The notes beneath the pieces are model-generated. The model searched no databases. It was given only the letters and a program-made list of their open reading frames with translations, and was not told where the DNA came from. The translations under genes and the position numbers were made by a program. Of a stretch of DNA of 64,000 nucleotides, positions 1-11,323 are shown in pieces; within the stretch, counting starts at the first letter, position 1, and each line of letters opens with the position of its first letter. The stretch spans positions 50,925,307 through 50,989,306 of the forward strand of contig OY821521.1 of the NCBI GenBank assembly GCA_963682025.1, written 5' to 3'. Source of the stretch: Cordilura impudica (Eukaryota > Arthropoda > Insecta > Diptera > Scathophagidae).

Positions 1-360
1 AAAAATTAAAAATTAAAAATTAAAAATTAAAAATTAAAAATTAAAAATTAAAAATTAAAAATTAAAAATTAAAAATTAAAAATTAAAAATTAAAAATTAA
101 AAATTAAAAATTAAAAATTAAAAATTAAAAATTAAAAATTAAAAATTAAAAATTAAAAATTAAAAATTAAAAATTAAAAATTAAAAATTAAAAATTAAAA
201 ATTAAAAATTAAAAATTAAAAATTAAAAATTAAAAATTAAAAATTAAAAATTAAAAATTAGAAATTAAAAATTCAAAATTAAAGAATAAAAATTAAAAAT
301 TAATAATTAAAAACTAAATTTTAAAAATTAAAAATTAAAAATGAAAAATTAACAGTTAAC
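1..360. repeat. AAAAATT 7-bp tandem array
   Basis: An almost perfect array of the 7-bp unit AAAAATT fills the first ~260 bases and then decays. Equivalent degenerate arrays occur at 6680-6960 and, on the other strand, 35160-35510. In all three places the same unique sequence follows (TTTCATTC, then TTAGT and TTTCTTACC), so the array is an internal part of a dispersed element and not a free satellite. The element is cut off by the start of the window. Confidence 0.9.
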
Positions 361-684
361 AATTAAAAATTAAAAACTAAAATAAAAAATTTTAGTTTCA
401 TTCTTTAGTATCTTACCAGTTTTTATTATTTTTTTTTTTTGTATTAAATAAAATTATTTTAAAATTTCCTTTTTTAATATTAATAATTTGTAGCCAAGAA
501 TCATTAGATTTTTTTTTTTTTTTTTTTTTTTTTGAATTACCGTATGACTTCTAAGGTCTCAAAACAGGATCAAACTTTGGACATTATTATGGTGCAGACT
601 GCGTTAAATAATAAATTTCATTGGTGTTCTATGAAGTGCTACTCCAGTAAAAGAAAAATAATGAAATTTAAAAAATTTTTAAAA
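361..684 (+). repeat. 3' part and flank of DINE-like dispersed repeat
   Basis: This stretch matches 6960-7245 closely in order and content: TTAGTTTCATTC, then TATTAAATAAAATTATTTTA, TAATTTGTAGCCAA, CTAAGGTCTCAAAA, GACTGCGTTAA and TTCTATGAAGT. Part of it is also present inverted at 34280-35165. It carries no open reading frame of note. A Helitron begins directly after it. Confidence 0.75.
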
Positions 685-1024
685 TCTATAATATTAATAG
701 GCTAAGCGATTTCTTGTGACCGATGTTTTGTTCTACCCTTTTATCCCGATTTTGACCAAACGTATATTTTTTGAAAGGTATTTCTTTTTAGCTGTTCACC
801 AGATTTACAGATTTTAAATTTTTTTTCTTTATTTTGAGTTGCTACTAACACATACATAAAACTATACATATGCTAGGTGTGTGTTTATTAAATATGTTTA
901 TGAATTTCTGTTCTTCATTCACAAAATTAATAAACCAAAAAAGTGTTGGTTTGTGAGTTGGCTAAGTTGAAAAATAAAGCTGCCTAGAAATTGCACTCAA
1001 ATTTCGAGCGCTGGAATCGGCTAG
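685..1024 (+). mobile_element. Non-autonomous Helitron, copy 1
   Basis: Begins TCTATAATATTAATAGGC after an A. It ends with a decayed palindrome (CACTCAAATTTCGAGCG), about ten bases and CTAG. It shares the family's internal blocks: TTCTTGTGACCGATG, CAGATTTACAGATTT, GCTACTAACACATACATAAA and TGTGTGTTTATTAAA. It has no coding capacity. The base after CTAG is A instead of the usual T, so the 3' flank has mutated. Confidence 0.85.
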
Positions 1025-1369
1025 AGGCAATTAATACTGTAATTAATATGCAAATTTTTTGACTTTTGTTCCAATGGCGCTTGGTAGAGAACAGTAAAGC
1101 ATATATTTCTAAAATTTTTAACTACACTGTATTTGTAATCGGTTTCTGGCATTTCAGCCTTCATCAGTGATTTTATTAAACATTGTGATAATTGTTATGT
1201 TATAATTGAATAGATTGTTTTCTCCTACGAGAATTGTGGTTAAGAATCAGTTTTCATACCATACAGCTTTTACTTCGTATTAATCTCAATCGTTCTTTCT
1301 GAATGTTGAATGAATATTTATGCAGTTATTGCAGCGTATCTATCTGGAAACAGAAAAACTTTGGCTATA

Positions 1370-1626
1370 AATTCTCGCACCAAATACTCCGAGCACTGAG
1401 CTAACCGGGCTGCTTTTCTACCGGATGTGTTTGCACTTCTTTTCAATATGCTTTCTGCTTTCTTGGTCTTAAAAATATCATGTGGACCTTTCTTTCTGCC
1501 CCAACCTGATAGTTTCTAATAACATTGGAAATAGTTTTACGGCAGATCTTTGATTCTTTGGCCAACTTTTTGTAGGACCGAGTTGGATTTTGTTGAAAAT
1601 ACGTAATTTTATTTCGTCACTCATTT
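1370..1626 (-). pseudogene. Tc1-like transposase N-terminal fragment
   Basis: Read on the minus strand from about 1626, the sequence encodes a start MSDEIK, a helix-turn-helix-like block (PTKSWPKNQRS), then GRKKGPHD and SGRKAARLAQCSEYLVRKF. This is typical of the paired-type DNA-binding half of Tc1/mariner transposases. The same sequence recurs at 29780-30514. Frameshifts and lack of the DDE half show it is dead. Moderately sure of the superfamily, not of the family. Confidence 0.65.
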
Positions 1627-2317
1627 TAAACAGACTAACAACAAGTGAAAAGAGTTGTCAGTAAACGTAATAGCTGACATATTATTCAAAGAGAACTTGA
1701 TTTGAACCAGAAAACACAGAATTTGTAGGCAAGAACTCTATCCACTCTACGAGACGTTGAATTTCCGTGCTATAAAAACATATTACATATTCTGAACACT
1801 TAACCTAGACAATAAATTACAGATTGATTGTCTTGGCTAAATTTGTGAATACAAACATTTCTAGCAACAATATTTTTGTTGATAATGTTAGCAACAATGT
1901 TTGTGCTTAACTTAAAACTTTTATTCAATCGAAGCAACTTTCAGTTTGCACATGCTGTGGTTCTTGGCAATACCAAATACTTATGCATGTGACATTCAAA
2001 TGTTCGGTCAGCCGACTCAAACTGACTCGAACTACGCGTTCAGCAGCATGATGCTGATTTTATTAAATTTTTATTAAATAAGAATTTTAATGTCTGATGA
2101 AACCAAGAAAAAGTGATTATTGCAGTTCTCTGATATACATACACTGGCGAGCAAAACTGAGTATAAATTGATAAATAATAAAGCAAAATTTTATATAACT
2201 GCAGCAATTATTCTTTATTCTATTAGCAATATCGGTAACAGAAAAAACAAGCAAAAAATGCAGTATAAGGACATAAGGCAATTCAATTAACGCAGTTTTA
2301 ACGTTTCTCTAGGCCGA

Positions 2318-3200
2318 CTATAAAAAATTCAATTTAGTACACAGTTTCCACAAATCCTTGTTTTTAATAACGTTTTTTATATGCCTCTGCATACTTTCCA
2401 CCAAGTTATGTTTAAATTCTCTTGCCAATCTTTCTTTACACGGTTCCACAGCTCCTCTATGTTGGGAGACGCTCAATTGTGTTTTTCCAGTTGTGTTTCG
2501 CCTCTTCAATATAGACTTGAGGTTTTAACTTTGCGCTCACCATTTCATAATGTGAAATTTTTGCCCAGACTGCCAATTTTGGATAATCTTTGCCACGTTT
2601 ATAAGTCTCCATCCTAGTGGAAAGTGACTTTATCATCAGGAAAGGTGCTGTGTCTATAAAACCGGGTAAATGGGTTTGAAGAATTTGGCGGCAGTCCCTT
2701 TTCTTCATTATTCTATTAATTCTTACAAGTGCTCCAAAATGCCACCAATGCCAAGTGCAACAACCCCAAACCTTCAAGCTACCTCCGCCGTGTTTGACAG
2801 TTTGTTTCAAATGATGCTTGAGGTCTGATCCAGAAATATTCGTTTCCGTCATTGGACCAAATAACTCGTTTCCAATTCTGGCGCTTTTTATATTTTTATC
2901 GTACAGAGTTGGATTTTATTTTTCACTGCTGCCACTACACCGATTTTGTGAAGCGCTCTACAAGCAATCCATTCACTTACGTGTTTACTTATAGCACAAG
3001 CAGCTTGCTTGGGTGTTTTTTCATCTCTAGTAACAATAATCGAACGTCTGAATCTTTTAATAATCTAAGACGACCTCCACTATTCGGCATAGAAGCTACA
3101 TTTCGTCGTTTTTCCACAGCAATCACGGTGCTTTAAATCACTTTTAATTTCTAAGCAATTACGATGGATGAGTGTCCACTTTCAGTCCAAGCTTCAAGTA
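2318..3200 (-). pseudogene. Tc1-like transposase relic
   Basis: The minus strand encodes VKHGGGSLKVWGC, followed by VRINRIMKKRDCRQIL. That is the classical Tc1 block around the first part of the catalytic core (family form VKHGGGSVMVWGC). A C-terminal-like segment (EELWNRVKKDW) follows near 2440. Several frameshifts and stops interrupt the frame, and no complete catalytic triad can be assembled. The word GAGCAAAACTGAGT occurs on either side (2149-2162 and 3347-3360) in direct orientation, which may mark internal direct repeats of the element's ends. Confidence 0.7.
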
Positions 3201-3209
3201 ATATACTAT

Positions 3210-4050
3210 TTTTTTTTTATTATGCAGAAGTGCTATTACAGATAACAAAAATAAAGAAGACGCGCACATAAGACTAAAAACTGAAAGTGGATGACAAGCT
3301 ACCAGCTACATATAAAGGTAAATTTGAAATTTCACTTACTCAAAACGAGCAAAACTGAGTGAATAGTGTTGCCATAAGTTTGTGGTTTGCATTTTTTTTT
3401 GTTTTTTTTTTTTTTTTTTTTGTTTCCCTATCATTATATTTAATATTAGATTTATTTTTTTTTTTGCTAATAGAATAGAATGAATTTAAATTGCTGAAAG
3501 TTTCAAAAGTTGTCCTTCATTATTTGGCAATTTATGGCAGTGTAAGTAAAAATATGCTGAACAAGCACACACATTTGCTAGCAATATGTTTATTAGACTA
3601 GAAATAAACTTAATTTTAATAGCAAATAAAAAAAAAACATTGTATTTGTTTATTTTATGAAGCAATCATAATATTTGTCACAGGCGTTGTTTATTTTTTT
3701 AGTCGAACGCGTTGTTTATTTTTAATTCTCTTGAATATATTTATTTCAGAAAAATATAATACAGCAAGGAATGCATAAAAAAGACGTTGCTACTCATCAC
3801 TAGAAATATGTTTAACGCATGTTCTACCACATTTCGATGTTTCAACAGCAACATTGGACCATTGATTTTCTTTGAATATTTAATATTTTAGTCATCACTG
3901 ACTCAGGGACTGAGCCTCTTTAATTGTTGCAACAACATGTTATATGTAATCTACCACTCTTGAACATTTATAATATAGTGTAATAAGAAATTTGAGAATT
4001 GCTAAAGAAATCGAAATTAACCCCTAATTGCACGATCTCTTCTTTTCTAA
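3210..4050. other. No gene seen; AT-rich spacer
   Basis: Poly-T tracts at 3391-3420 and 3450-3465 and simple AT-rich sequence. I see no coding frame, RNA gene or recognisable repeat family. Confidence 0.6.
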
Positions 4051-4056
4051 TAATTT

Positions 4057-4786
4057 TATTCTATACCACTATGTGGTCAGGGAATAATGACTTAGTGCTA
4101 ATGTTTATAACTACCAAAAATATTCGGCCCACACTCATCTTTTATTATACCGATCAACTCAGAATCACTTTCTCGACTCAGAATCACTTTCTGAGTCGAT
4201 TTATCGATGTCTGTCCGTCCGTCTGTGTGTCCATGAAAGCCTTGTAATATACAAGTCGCAAATAGGAATATTTTTTGTTGAAATTTGGAACATAGGATCA
4301 ACGCTATTGACATTAGTAAAATTCGGTGTACGTTCAGACCTAGTCTCCATACGAATGGCCTCTATAAGATCGACTTAAATTGCTATAAGACCCAAATTAT
4401 CATATAGATCTCGTTGAAATTTGATTTATGTTTGCTTATTACACCCATTAATCCAAAATAAACCCTGTAGGCCAATTCTTGTCATAGCCCGCGTATAAAG
4501 CTGCTTCTCGATCTTTAATCTAACAAAAAACAAAAATATTGCATAGATTTTTCTCAAATTTGGTTTGTATGTTTTTTTTTTTTCAAGAAATAAGTGACTT
4601 TGCCAAATATGGCCATGATCGGTCCATTTTTGACCTAGTCCCCAAAATTAATAACAATGCCACTCAAATTTGATTAAAGCTTATTTTCTATATCCAATTA
4701 GTTGAACCTGAGACACTTTCTTTAAACGCATGGTATAGGGCATCACATTATCGGTCTAGACCGACTATAATTTTCTTACTTGTTTT
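4057..4786 (+). mobile_element. Helentron/DINE-1-like element, copy 1
   Basis: Runs from CTATACCACTATGTGGT to the 3' palindrome TCGGTCTAGACCGA followed by CTATAATTTTCTTACTTG. The GTCC-type microsatellite (GTCTGTCCGTCCGTCTGTG) is near 4208. The subterminal inverted repeat TGGTATAGGGCAT near 4730 is one base from consensus. The copy is diverged, with a partly duplicated CTCAGAATCACTTTCT at 4160-4195. Confidence 0.8.
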
Positions 4787-4789
4787 GTA

Positions 4790-5410
4790 TTTATTTTTGG
4801 CATACTTGGGACTTTTTGATTTGATTGAAATTTCATTAGCATTAGGCGTAACTTATGTAATATAAACGTTAACATAAACGCTTAATATAAGAATTTCAAA
4901 ACAAGTAAAAGAAATTAACAAAAAATATTTACCCGCTTTTTGAAGCACATAAATTCGTGCAGTACTATTATTAAATCACAAATCTAGACATGTGTCTAGG
5001 TAATTATATTTTAATTCATTTATTAAAAATTTATGAAAGTAATGGTAATGAACAAAAATTTAAATGACATTGTTATTAAACAAATTTCATTGATATCGTC
5101 ATTAAATTAGTCAACCTAATGAATTAGTTCCATGTATGATTGTGCTTATTCGTTCATTATATTACATTAGACTGACTGAAATAAAATAACGTGAAATTTG
5201 TTAAATAACTAAAAATATCTGGATTGTATGTAACTCAAACTTTATCGATAATATCAGTTATTTATTGATTAATCATATCTTAAACTGCTGTAGACTACAA
5301 AATCACATATTTTAATTTCTATTTGTTAAATGAAAATATTTATTTTTAATTTGCCATATTGTTTGCAAACATATTGTTGAGATATTCACTCGCACACATT
5401 ATCTTTTTTA
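4790..5410. other. No gene seen; AT-rich spacer
   Basis: AT-rich sequence with no frame of note and no repeat family that I can match elsewhere in the window. Confidence 0.55.
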
Positions 5411-5412
5411 TA

Positions 5413-7245
5413 CCCTCCACACCTCAGTGGCAGAGGGTATATATAGGTTTGTCATTCCGTTTGTAACGCATCGAAATAAATTCCGGAGACCCCAAAAACA
5501 TATATTTTCTTCATCATTATAACAAGGGAAGTTGATTTAGCGATGACCGTCTGTCCGTCTGTCTGTGGAAATTACGATCACGCCGTCAATATCTAAGCTA
5601 GACCATTCGTTTTTGTATAAAATCGTTTACTAACATCCCAAAGGAGTTGCTATTTAAAATCGTCAAAATCGGTCAAAGGGGTCACGAGTTATGAATGAAA
5701 CTTTGAAAAAACTTGATAAAATAAAATTTTTCAGTATGTTTGTTGTTTTTCTTAAAATAAGTTGTATATGTTGTAATCAAGGTTCAGAAAATACACACAT
5801 GAAACACACAATGTTCTGTTCAAAAGCAGCCAACACATATCTTTATTTTCATATCAATTATGTGCGTTTCTAAATTTTCTACGGTGCCTAACACAACCAT
5901 GACTGTGTTCGTTTTAATATTTCGTTATTTACACGAACATTTTTGTATCACATACTTTTTGTTTCAATCACACATAAAGCACACATTTTTGAGTGTTGCT
6001 TTATTTGAAGTTCATGTTCTGGTACGTGTACTGAAAAAAAACACAGAACATGTACAATAAACAGGTTCGAGTTCAGTTATATTTTAAGTCGTGTTGTGGC
6101 TCGTGTAGTGAGAAAAAACAGAACAAGTGCAATAAACAGGTTCGAGTTCAGTTATATTTTAAACACGACTTAAACACGACTTAAAATATAACTGAACTCG
6201 AACCTGTTTATTGTACATGTTCTGTTTTTTCTTACTACACGAGCCACAACACAACTTAAAATATAACTGAACTCGAACCTGTTTATTGTACATGTTCTGT
6301 GTTTTTTTTCAGTACACGTACCAGAACATGAACTTCAAATAAAGCAACACTCAAAAATGTGTGCTTTATGTGTGATTGAAACAAAAAGTATGTGATACAA
6401 AAATGTTCGTGTAAATAACGAAATATTAAAACGAACACAGTCATGGTTGTGTTGGGCACCGAAGAAAATTTAAAAACAAACATAATTGGTATGAAAATAA
6501 AAATATGTGTGTGTTGGTCTAAGTTATGTTTGTTTACATATATGTACGAGTTTTTTATTCAGTGTGTGTTTTTTTCTGAACTCTGGTTGTAATTCTTCTT
6601 ATTGTTGAAGTCATTGCAGTTGTGTGTATATTAATACCTGCACGTGTCACATTGGGCTAAACAAGAATTATCACATATTTTTCTTATTAAAATTAAAAAT
6701 TATAATTAAAAATTAAATTTTAAAAATTAAGAATTAAAAATGAGAAATGAAAAATTCAAAATGAAAAATTAAAAATTAAAAATTAAAAATTAAAAATTAA
6801 ATATTAAAAATGAAAAATTAAAAATTAAAAACTAAAAACTAAAAATTAAAAATTAAAAACTAAAAACTAAAAACTAAAAACTAAAAATTAAAAATTAAAA
6901 ATCAAAAATCAAAAATTAAAAATTAAAAACTAAAAACTAAAAAATGAAAATGAAAAAATTAAAAATTTTAGTTTCATTCGTTAGTTTCTTACCGTTTTTA
7001 TTATTGTTGTTTTTTTGTATTAAATAAAATTATTTTAAAATTTCCATTTTTTAATATTAATAATTTGTAGCCAAAAAACATAATTTTTTTTTATTATCTA
7101 AGGTCTCAAAAAAGACTTGTAGGTCTCAAAGTTATGGTATGTATTATTATGATGCCGACTGCGTTAAGTAATGAATTGCATTGGTTTTCTATGAAGTACT
7201 TAGGGGTTTTCAACTCTAGTATAAAAAAATAATGAAGTTTTTCCA
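5413..7245 (+). mobile_element. DINE-1/mini-me-like element interrupted by a foldback
   Basis: Begins TATACCCTCCACACCTCAGTG and continues GAGGGTATATATAGGTTTGTCATTCCG. It has a GTCTGTCCGTCTGTCTGTG microsatellite near 5549. This layout is that of Drosophila DINE-1/INE-1 (mini-me) elements. After the foldback at 5778-6585 the host sequence resumes with ATTCTTCTTATTGTTGAAG, then the AAAAATT-type array (6680-6960) and TTTCTTACCGTTTTTATT. An inverted copy at 35090-35745 lacks the foldback and shows the uninterrupted arrangement. The exact 3' end is uncertain; homology with 361-680 extends to 7245. Confidence 0.75.
5778..6585. mobile_element. Foldback (giant palindrome) with 8-bp target duplication
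   Basis: An ~808-bp inverted repeat. The left arm (5778-6167) reads back as the right arm (6178-6585) with few differences, with only a short loop around 6168-6177. Inner arms contain duplicated blocks of AAACAGGTTCGAGTTCAG. Ends are CAAGGTTCAG and CTGAACTCTG. They are flanked by the direct repeat GTTGTAAT (5770-5777 and 6586-6593), an 8-bp target duplication as made by hAT transposons. The mirrored 66-codon frames in the arms are by-products of the palindrome. Confidence 0.88.
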
Positions 7246-7432
7246 ATAGTAATTAATTCGTTTTAAGGATCAGTGTTTTTTATAATAGAAACTGGCCAAC
7301 AAGAAAACCAATTAACTTTAAATTTAATTGGTATTCGGATTTAATGTTTCAGTATCGGCAACAGTTTCAAAGTGGTAGACGTACTTAATATTGGGTGGAG
7401 GGCATCAAAAATTTGGCACAACCTCTTACTCG

Positions 7433-7746
7433 TTAAATTTGTTAATGTGTTTACAAAAATTGTATATAAAAAGCCCTGTATTGAATTGAATAATAATTTT
7501 GAACATAAACCAATAACGACAATAACGCAATCGAATTTCATTATAATTGCATATGACAAGCCCAGTGTTAAATTAGCGTACCTTTATGTGCCATACAAGG
7601 TGGTTCAAACCCCTGTAGCCTCCTATTTCTGTGTATTAAACAAATATTTATAATGAAATAGATTTTAAAAAATTTTATGAAATAAATATAATTTAAAAAA
7701 AATTCCTAGAATTTGCACTCGAATTTCGAGGGCTGGGCTCTGTTGG
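7433..7746 (+). mobile_element. Helitron 3' fragment, variant subfamily
   Basis: Contains GTTAAATTTGTTAATGTG, a variant middle (AACGACAATAACGCAATCG) also found inverted at 29130-29160, and the terminal palindrome GCACTCGAATTTCGAG. The ending is decayed (CTGTTGG in place of CTGCTAG). The 5' half is missing. No coding capacity. Confidence 0.7.
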
Positions 7747-8049
7747 TAATTAATACGCTTATCAAAAGTTTCAAGACTGTCGCTTTCATAAAACTTCGAA
7801 TTTTTTGGTATAGGGGATGTCACGCCCGTTAATCTCCTTTTGAAAAAGGGGTTTTTGCAAGTGGAAAGAATTCCGTAGGGGTTGGGAACGGTTCGAGCGC
7901 AATTTGGTTGGAACGAAGACTTAATTCTTGTATGTCAAAATACTCAAAAAGGAGCAGGAAGAAAATAAAATTACATTGCTGATTGCCACGCAAAACGTCA
8001 GAGCATCAAAGTTTCGGAATTAGTCGCAGGCAACACATGTAATGAGCTC

Positions 8050-8463
8050 ATGATAGCCATTCGCGTCAAAGCTGGAAAACGGAATGCATCGCAGGTAATT
8101 TCAATGATAGGCACTGGTTCTGATGCGTGTAAAAAAACTAAAAGACGTCTTGAATTAGTTCGACAGTTCCCTATCATATACACCAGAGGAAGCTTTGGTT
8201 CTGTGATATTGATGGAGGGTTCACCAAAAACACATAAACTTATACAAACTGGTGCAAAAGCTCGAAATTTTAATATCTCCCCAACATTTTGTATGTTGCT
8301 ATCCGCCAAAAAGAGGTGTTATACATATGCAAAAAGAACCAAAGAATGTTGTGCAGAAGTTTCTCTGCAAGAACTTCTGGATCACACAATTGAAAGAGTT
8401 GTTAAAGCCAATCCGGAAGCATTTACCCAAATATCTGTTGGTTTATTCATTCGGATCCTTTAA
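8050..8463 (+). CDS. Unrecognised 137-codon frame, possibly a relic
   Basis: An uninterrupted frame of 137 codons with balanced composition. It is basic in the first third (GKRNASQ, KKTKRRLELVR), with a Cys-containing middle and an amphipathic end (LQELLDHTIERVVKANPEAF). The frame is open upstream of the ATG back to about 7990, so the start is not secure. I do not recognise the family. Its surroundings are all transposon debris: a Helitron 3' end just upstream and a mariner relic 0.5 kb downstream. A fragment of a mobile-element protein is therefore more likely than a host gene. Confidence 0.3.
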   Translation: MIAIRVKAGKRNASQVISMIGTGSDACKKTKRRLELVRQFPIIYTRGSFGSVILMEGSPKTHKLIQTGAKARNFNISPTFCMLLSAKKRCYTYAKRTKECCAEVSLQELLDHTIERVVKANPEAFTQISVGLFIRIL

Positions 8464-8999
8464 TAAGGAGTTTATGCAAAAGCCCGTCTAGTCTTTCAAA
8501 TAAAGACATTTTTGGATACGGAGATGAAATACCTTTTAGATGCTTTTGAAGTATCAGAAAAGTTCGATATATAGTGGAGTACTGACTCGGAATAATTTAA
8601 TAATTTCATTTAATATGAATATAAGCGAAAATTTTAATAAAGTCAAATGAAATTTAAAAGTTTAAGGACACATTTTTGTTTATTTGAATTATCATTACTC
8701 ATTAAATAATATTCCTGAAGATGATATCCAAAGGATAGCGAAATATTGAGTAAAAAAACACAACAACAAGTTATGTTATGTAATGTTGAAAAGTATAGTG
8801 TTGATATCAAAGAAGAAGTTTTAAAAATGAGAAATGACTTGAATCTACCACCTATAACTGGTATTGAGTTTTTGAAATAAGAATATTAGTGAAGCTTCAT
8901 ATCCGAAATCAAAGAATGAAATACTTAAATATATTCGATGTTTGGGTCAACATATATTTGTGAGTCTTCATTTTGCTCGTTAAAATTGGTTGAAAATAA

Positions 9000-9440
9000 A
9001 AATCGTCTAACAGATGCACATTAGGGTAATAACTTTTTGCAATTTTTGCAAATATCAAATTCTTCATCGCATAGCCGTATAGACCATGATGCTACTGATG
9101 TTTCATCAAGATATTGTACCAGTTCATATTTCTACTATTGCGATGGCCAAAATTCATTAATTAAAGTTCGAATTGCTTCATCACGCCCCATATTTGCCCG
9201 ATTTAGCTCCCTCTGATTATTTTCTATTTCTAAACTTAAAAATATGGCACGGTGGTAAAATATTTGCCAACAACGAAGAGATTGAGTCTGCGCTTGATGG
9301 TTAATTTTAAAGCTAGACAGTTTTTACTATAAATATTCTATCGAAACTATCGAAATATCGCTGGGAAAAGTGTATCGAACTTTTTACCAAATTTGTTGTT
9401 TTCTTTGTCAGATCGGGTTGTTGTGGGACCGCCTTCGTAT
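9000..9440 (+). pseudogene. Mariner transposase C-terminal relic
   Basis: With frameshifts, the plus strand reads FHQDIVPVHISTIAMAKIH and then APYLPDLAPSDYFLFLNL. These are the second catalytic block and the catalytic YSPDLAPSDYFLF block of the DD34D mariner family. GGKIFANNEEIES and RWEKCIEL follow. The end after the protein (TCGGGTTGTTGTGGGACCGCC) is shared with 47255-47282, so both are remnants of one mariner lineage. Several stops and indels make it inactive. Confidence 0.8.
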
Positions 9441-9454
9441 GTTTGATATTTTAT

Positions 9455-9605
9455 GCATATAATCTGCGTATACATCTATACGCGCAGGGGGGTAAATTTC
9501 TAATTCACAATACAATCACAAAAACAGCGTAATATATGAGCGTAAGATCTTACGCGTAACATGTGAGCATTAAGACAAATCGGTGTGACATGATTGTTTG
9601 GTGAA
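9455..9605 (-). repeat. Dispersed short repeat, copy 1 (inverted)
   Basis: Reverse complement of a unit with TTTTTCACCAA, CACACCG, TTTGTCTTA, TTTTTGTGATTGTATTGTGAA, TTTACCCCCCT and GCGTATAGATGT. The same order occurs at 13486-13590 and 14495-14615. The copy here contains an extra palindromic CGTAAGATCTTACG. Origin unknown; probably a mobile-element end. Confidence 0.65.
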
Positions 9606-9799
9606 AAAAATTATGATATGTAATAAACTTTTTGTTTCTGCGTCTTATTTATTACCAGATGTTTACACATCTCCCCTTGTGTTTGTATTTAATAAAAATG
9701 TATTTGAATTTAAAGTTGAATATTTTTTATCGGTTGAAAAAGGAGAAGCGATTGTAATTTTAAAGAAAACCACCAACTGCATCGCTATGCAATAAATAA

Positions 9800-11320
9800 T
9801 AATAAAACATTTTTATACAGTTTAATTCTTACGTCAAAGCACGATGAAATCGATAAAAAAAAAATTTTTTTTTCTGATTACATTTAAAAGTTATAAGTAA
9901 ATTGTTATTAATTCTTAAAAATGATGCAATTGGTTAAGCACGTGTTACCATGCGCATTACGAACCGAGATAAAATTAATTAAGATTGTTATAAATAGGTA
10001 TACGTAAATAGGTATAGCAAATATATTTTAGTAAAGCAAAATAATTTTATTTAGATAAGCCAGAAAAATTAATATTAAACTTAATTGCAAACTAACTTGA
10101 ACTTGCGAACTTTTTGATTTTTGTTACGAAATATGATTTTTTTAGTCATAAAATCAGTTAATTTTAGTTGCCGACATTAATACTTTAAAATTTATAATTA
10201 TTTCCAACAATTCACGATTTAGTACTTTTTGGAAATTCCCTAAAATATCTCGTTGGCTTTTGCCACCAACAAATGACAGGTTTAGGTCTAATAAAAAACT
10301 TTTAGGAAAATTATAAAAGAAACAAAAATAAATTGGTAAAAATATATTAAGTATATGTATTTATGAAAATATTTATAAAATGCTAAATACCATAATAAAT
10401 ACAATATTTGTTATCTAAATAATTATTTTATAACAAGAAACCAAAAGAAAGTCAAACTGAATTATTTATTATTTCTAATATATACATACATATATATATA
10501 CATATACATTTATATAAATATACCCAAACTCTGAGTGAATAAATTAAAATAGCAAAAAATATAAATTTCTTAAATAAACTTACGAACAAAATAAAACTTC
10601 AAACCAAATAAAAAAAAGACAAAATTGCCAAAAAAAAAAAAAAAAAAAAAAAAAGCATAATTGTTCCAATTATATGTTTTTTAAAGAAAATATAGTGAAA
10701 AACAAAATACCAGAAATTTTTTATGAATAACAAGAACAACAACAACATAGAAAAACAATATCTTACAAAAGCAACAGCAAGCTAATGATGAAATAATGAC
10801 AATAATAAAACGTTCGTCAGTCACGGAGAAATAGTTTTGGCTCTTTTTTTTTGGGGGTCTAATGTTTAAATTCATGAATTCGCCATATGGACAGCTAGAC
10901 ATTAAAACAAGTAGTTAAAAATGAAACTCATAGTTTTTTTAATACTCATACATTTTTCTACGCGTTATTTTATTATTATTGTTTTTTTTTTAATTTAATA
11001 AATGCCAAATTAATTTATATTATTTTTTACGTATTGGGTAGGAGCTAAAGTCGGTTAAGTGTCATGATATTTATAGTAAAACATGGGTCGGTGAAAAACT
11101 GCTAAAAATTTGTATTACATGAAAATTTTAAATATAATTTTATTTTTATAAAAAAGTAAAGAATCTTATTTTCGATCTTTATCATTTCGATGATTGAGTT
11201 AGAACTTAATCCGGCTCAAGATCAAATGTTTTTATTTTTAAAAAGCAAAAAACATTGGCACATTTGTTTAAAATAATTGATATATAGTAGTAGTACTAGT
11301 AACACGTTATTTTCAAAAAT
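9800..11320. other. No gene seen; AT-rich with simple repeats
   Basis: Poly-A at 10630-10654, (AT)n-like stretches near 10480-10530 and scattered A-rich tracts. No coding frame or known repeat family recognised. Confidence 0.55.
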
Positions 11321-11323
11321 ATA

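Noticed and set aside
5860..6483. Two nearly identical 66-codon proteins on opposite strands
   Set aside because: They are mirror images created by the arms of the foldback at 5778-6585, not genes.
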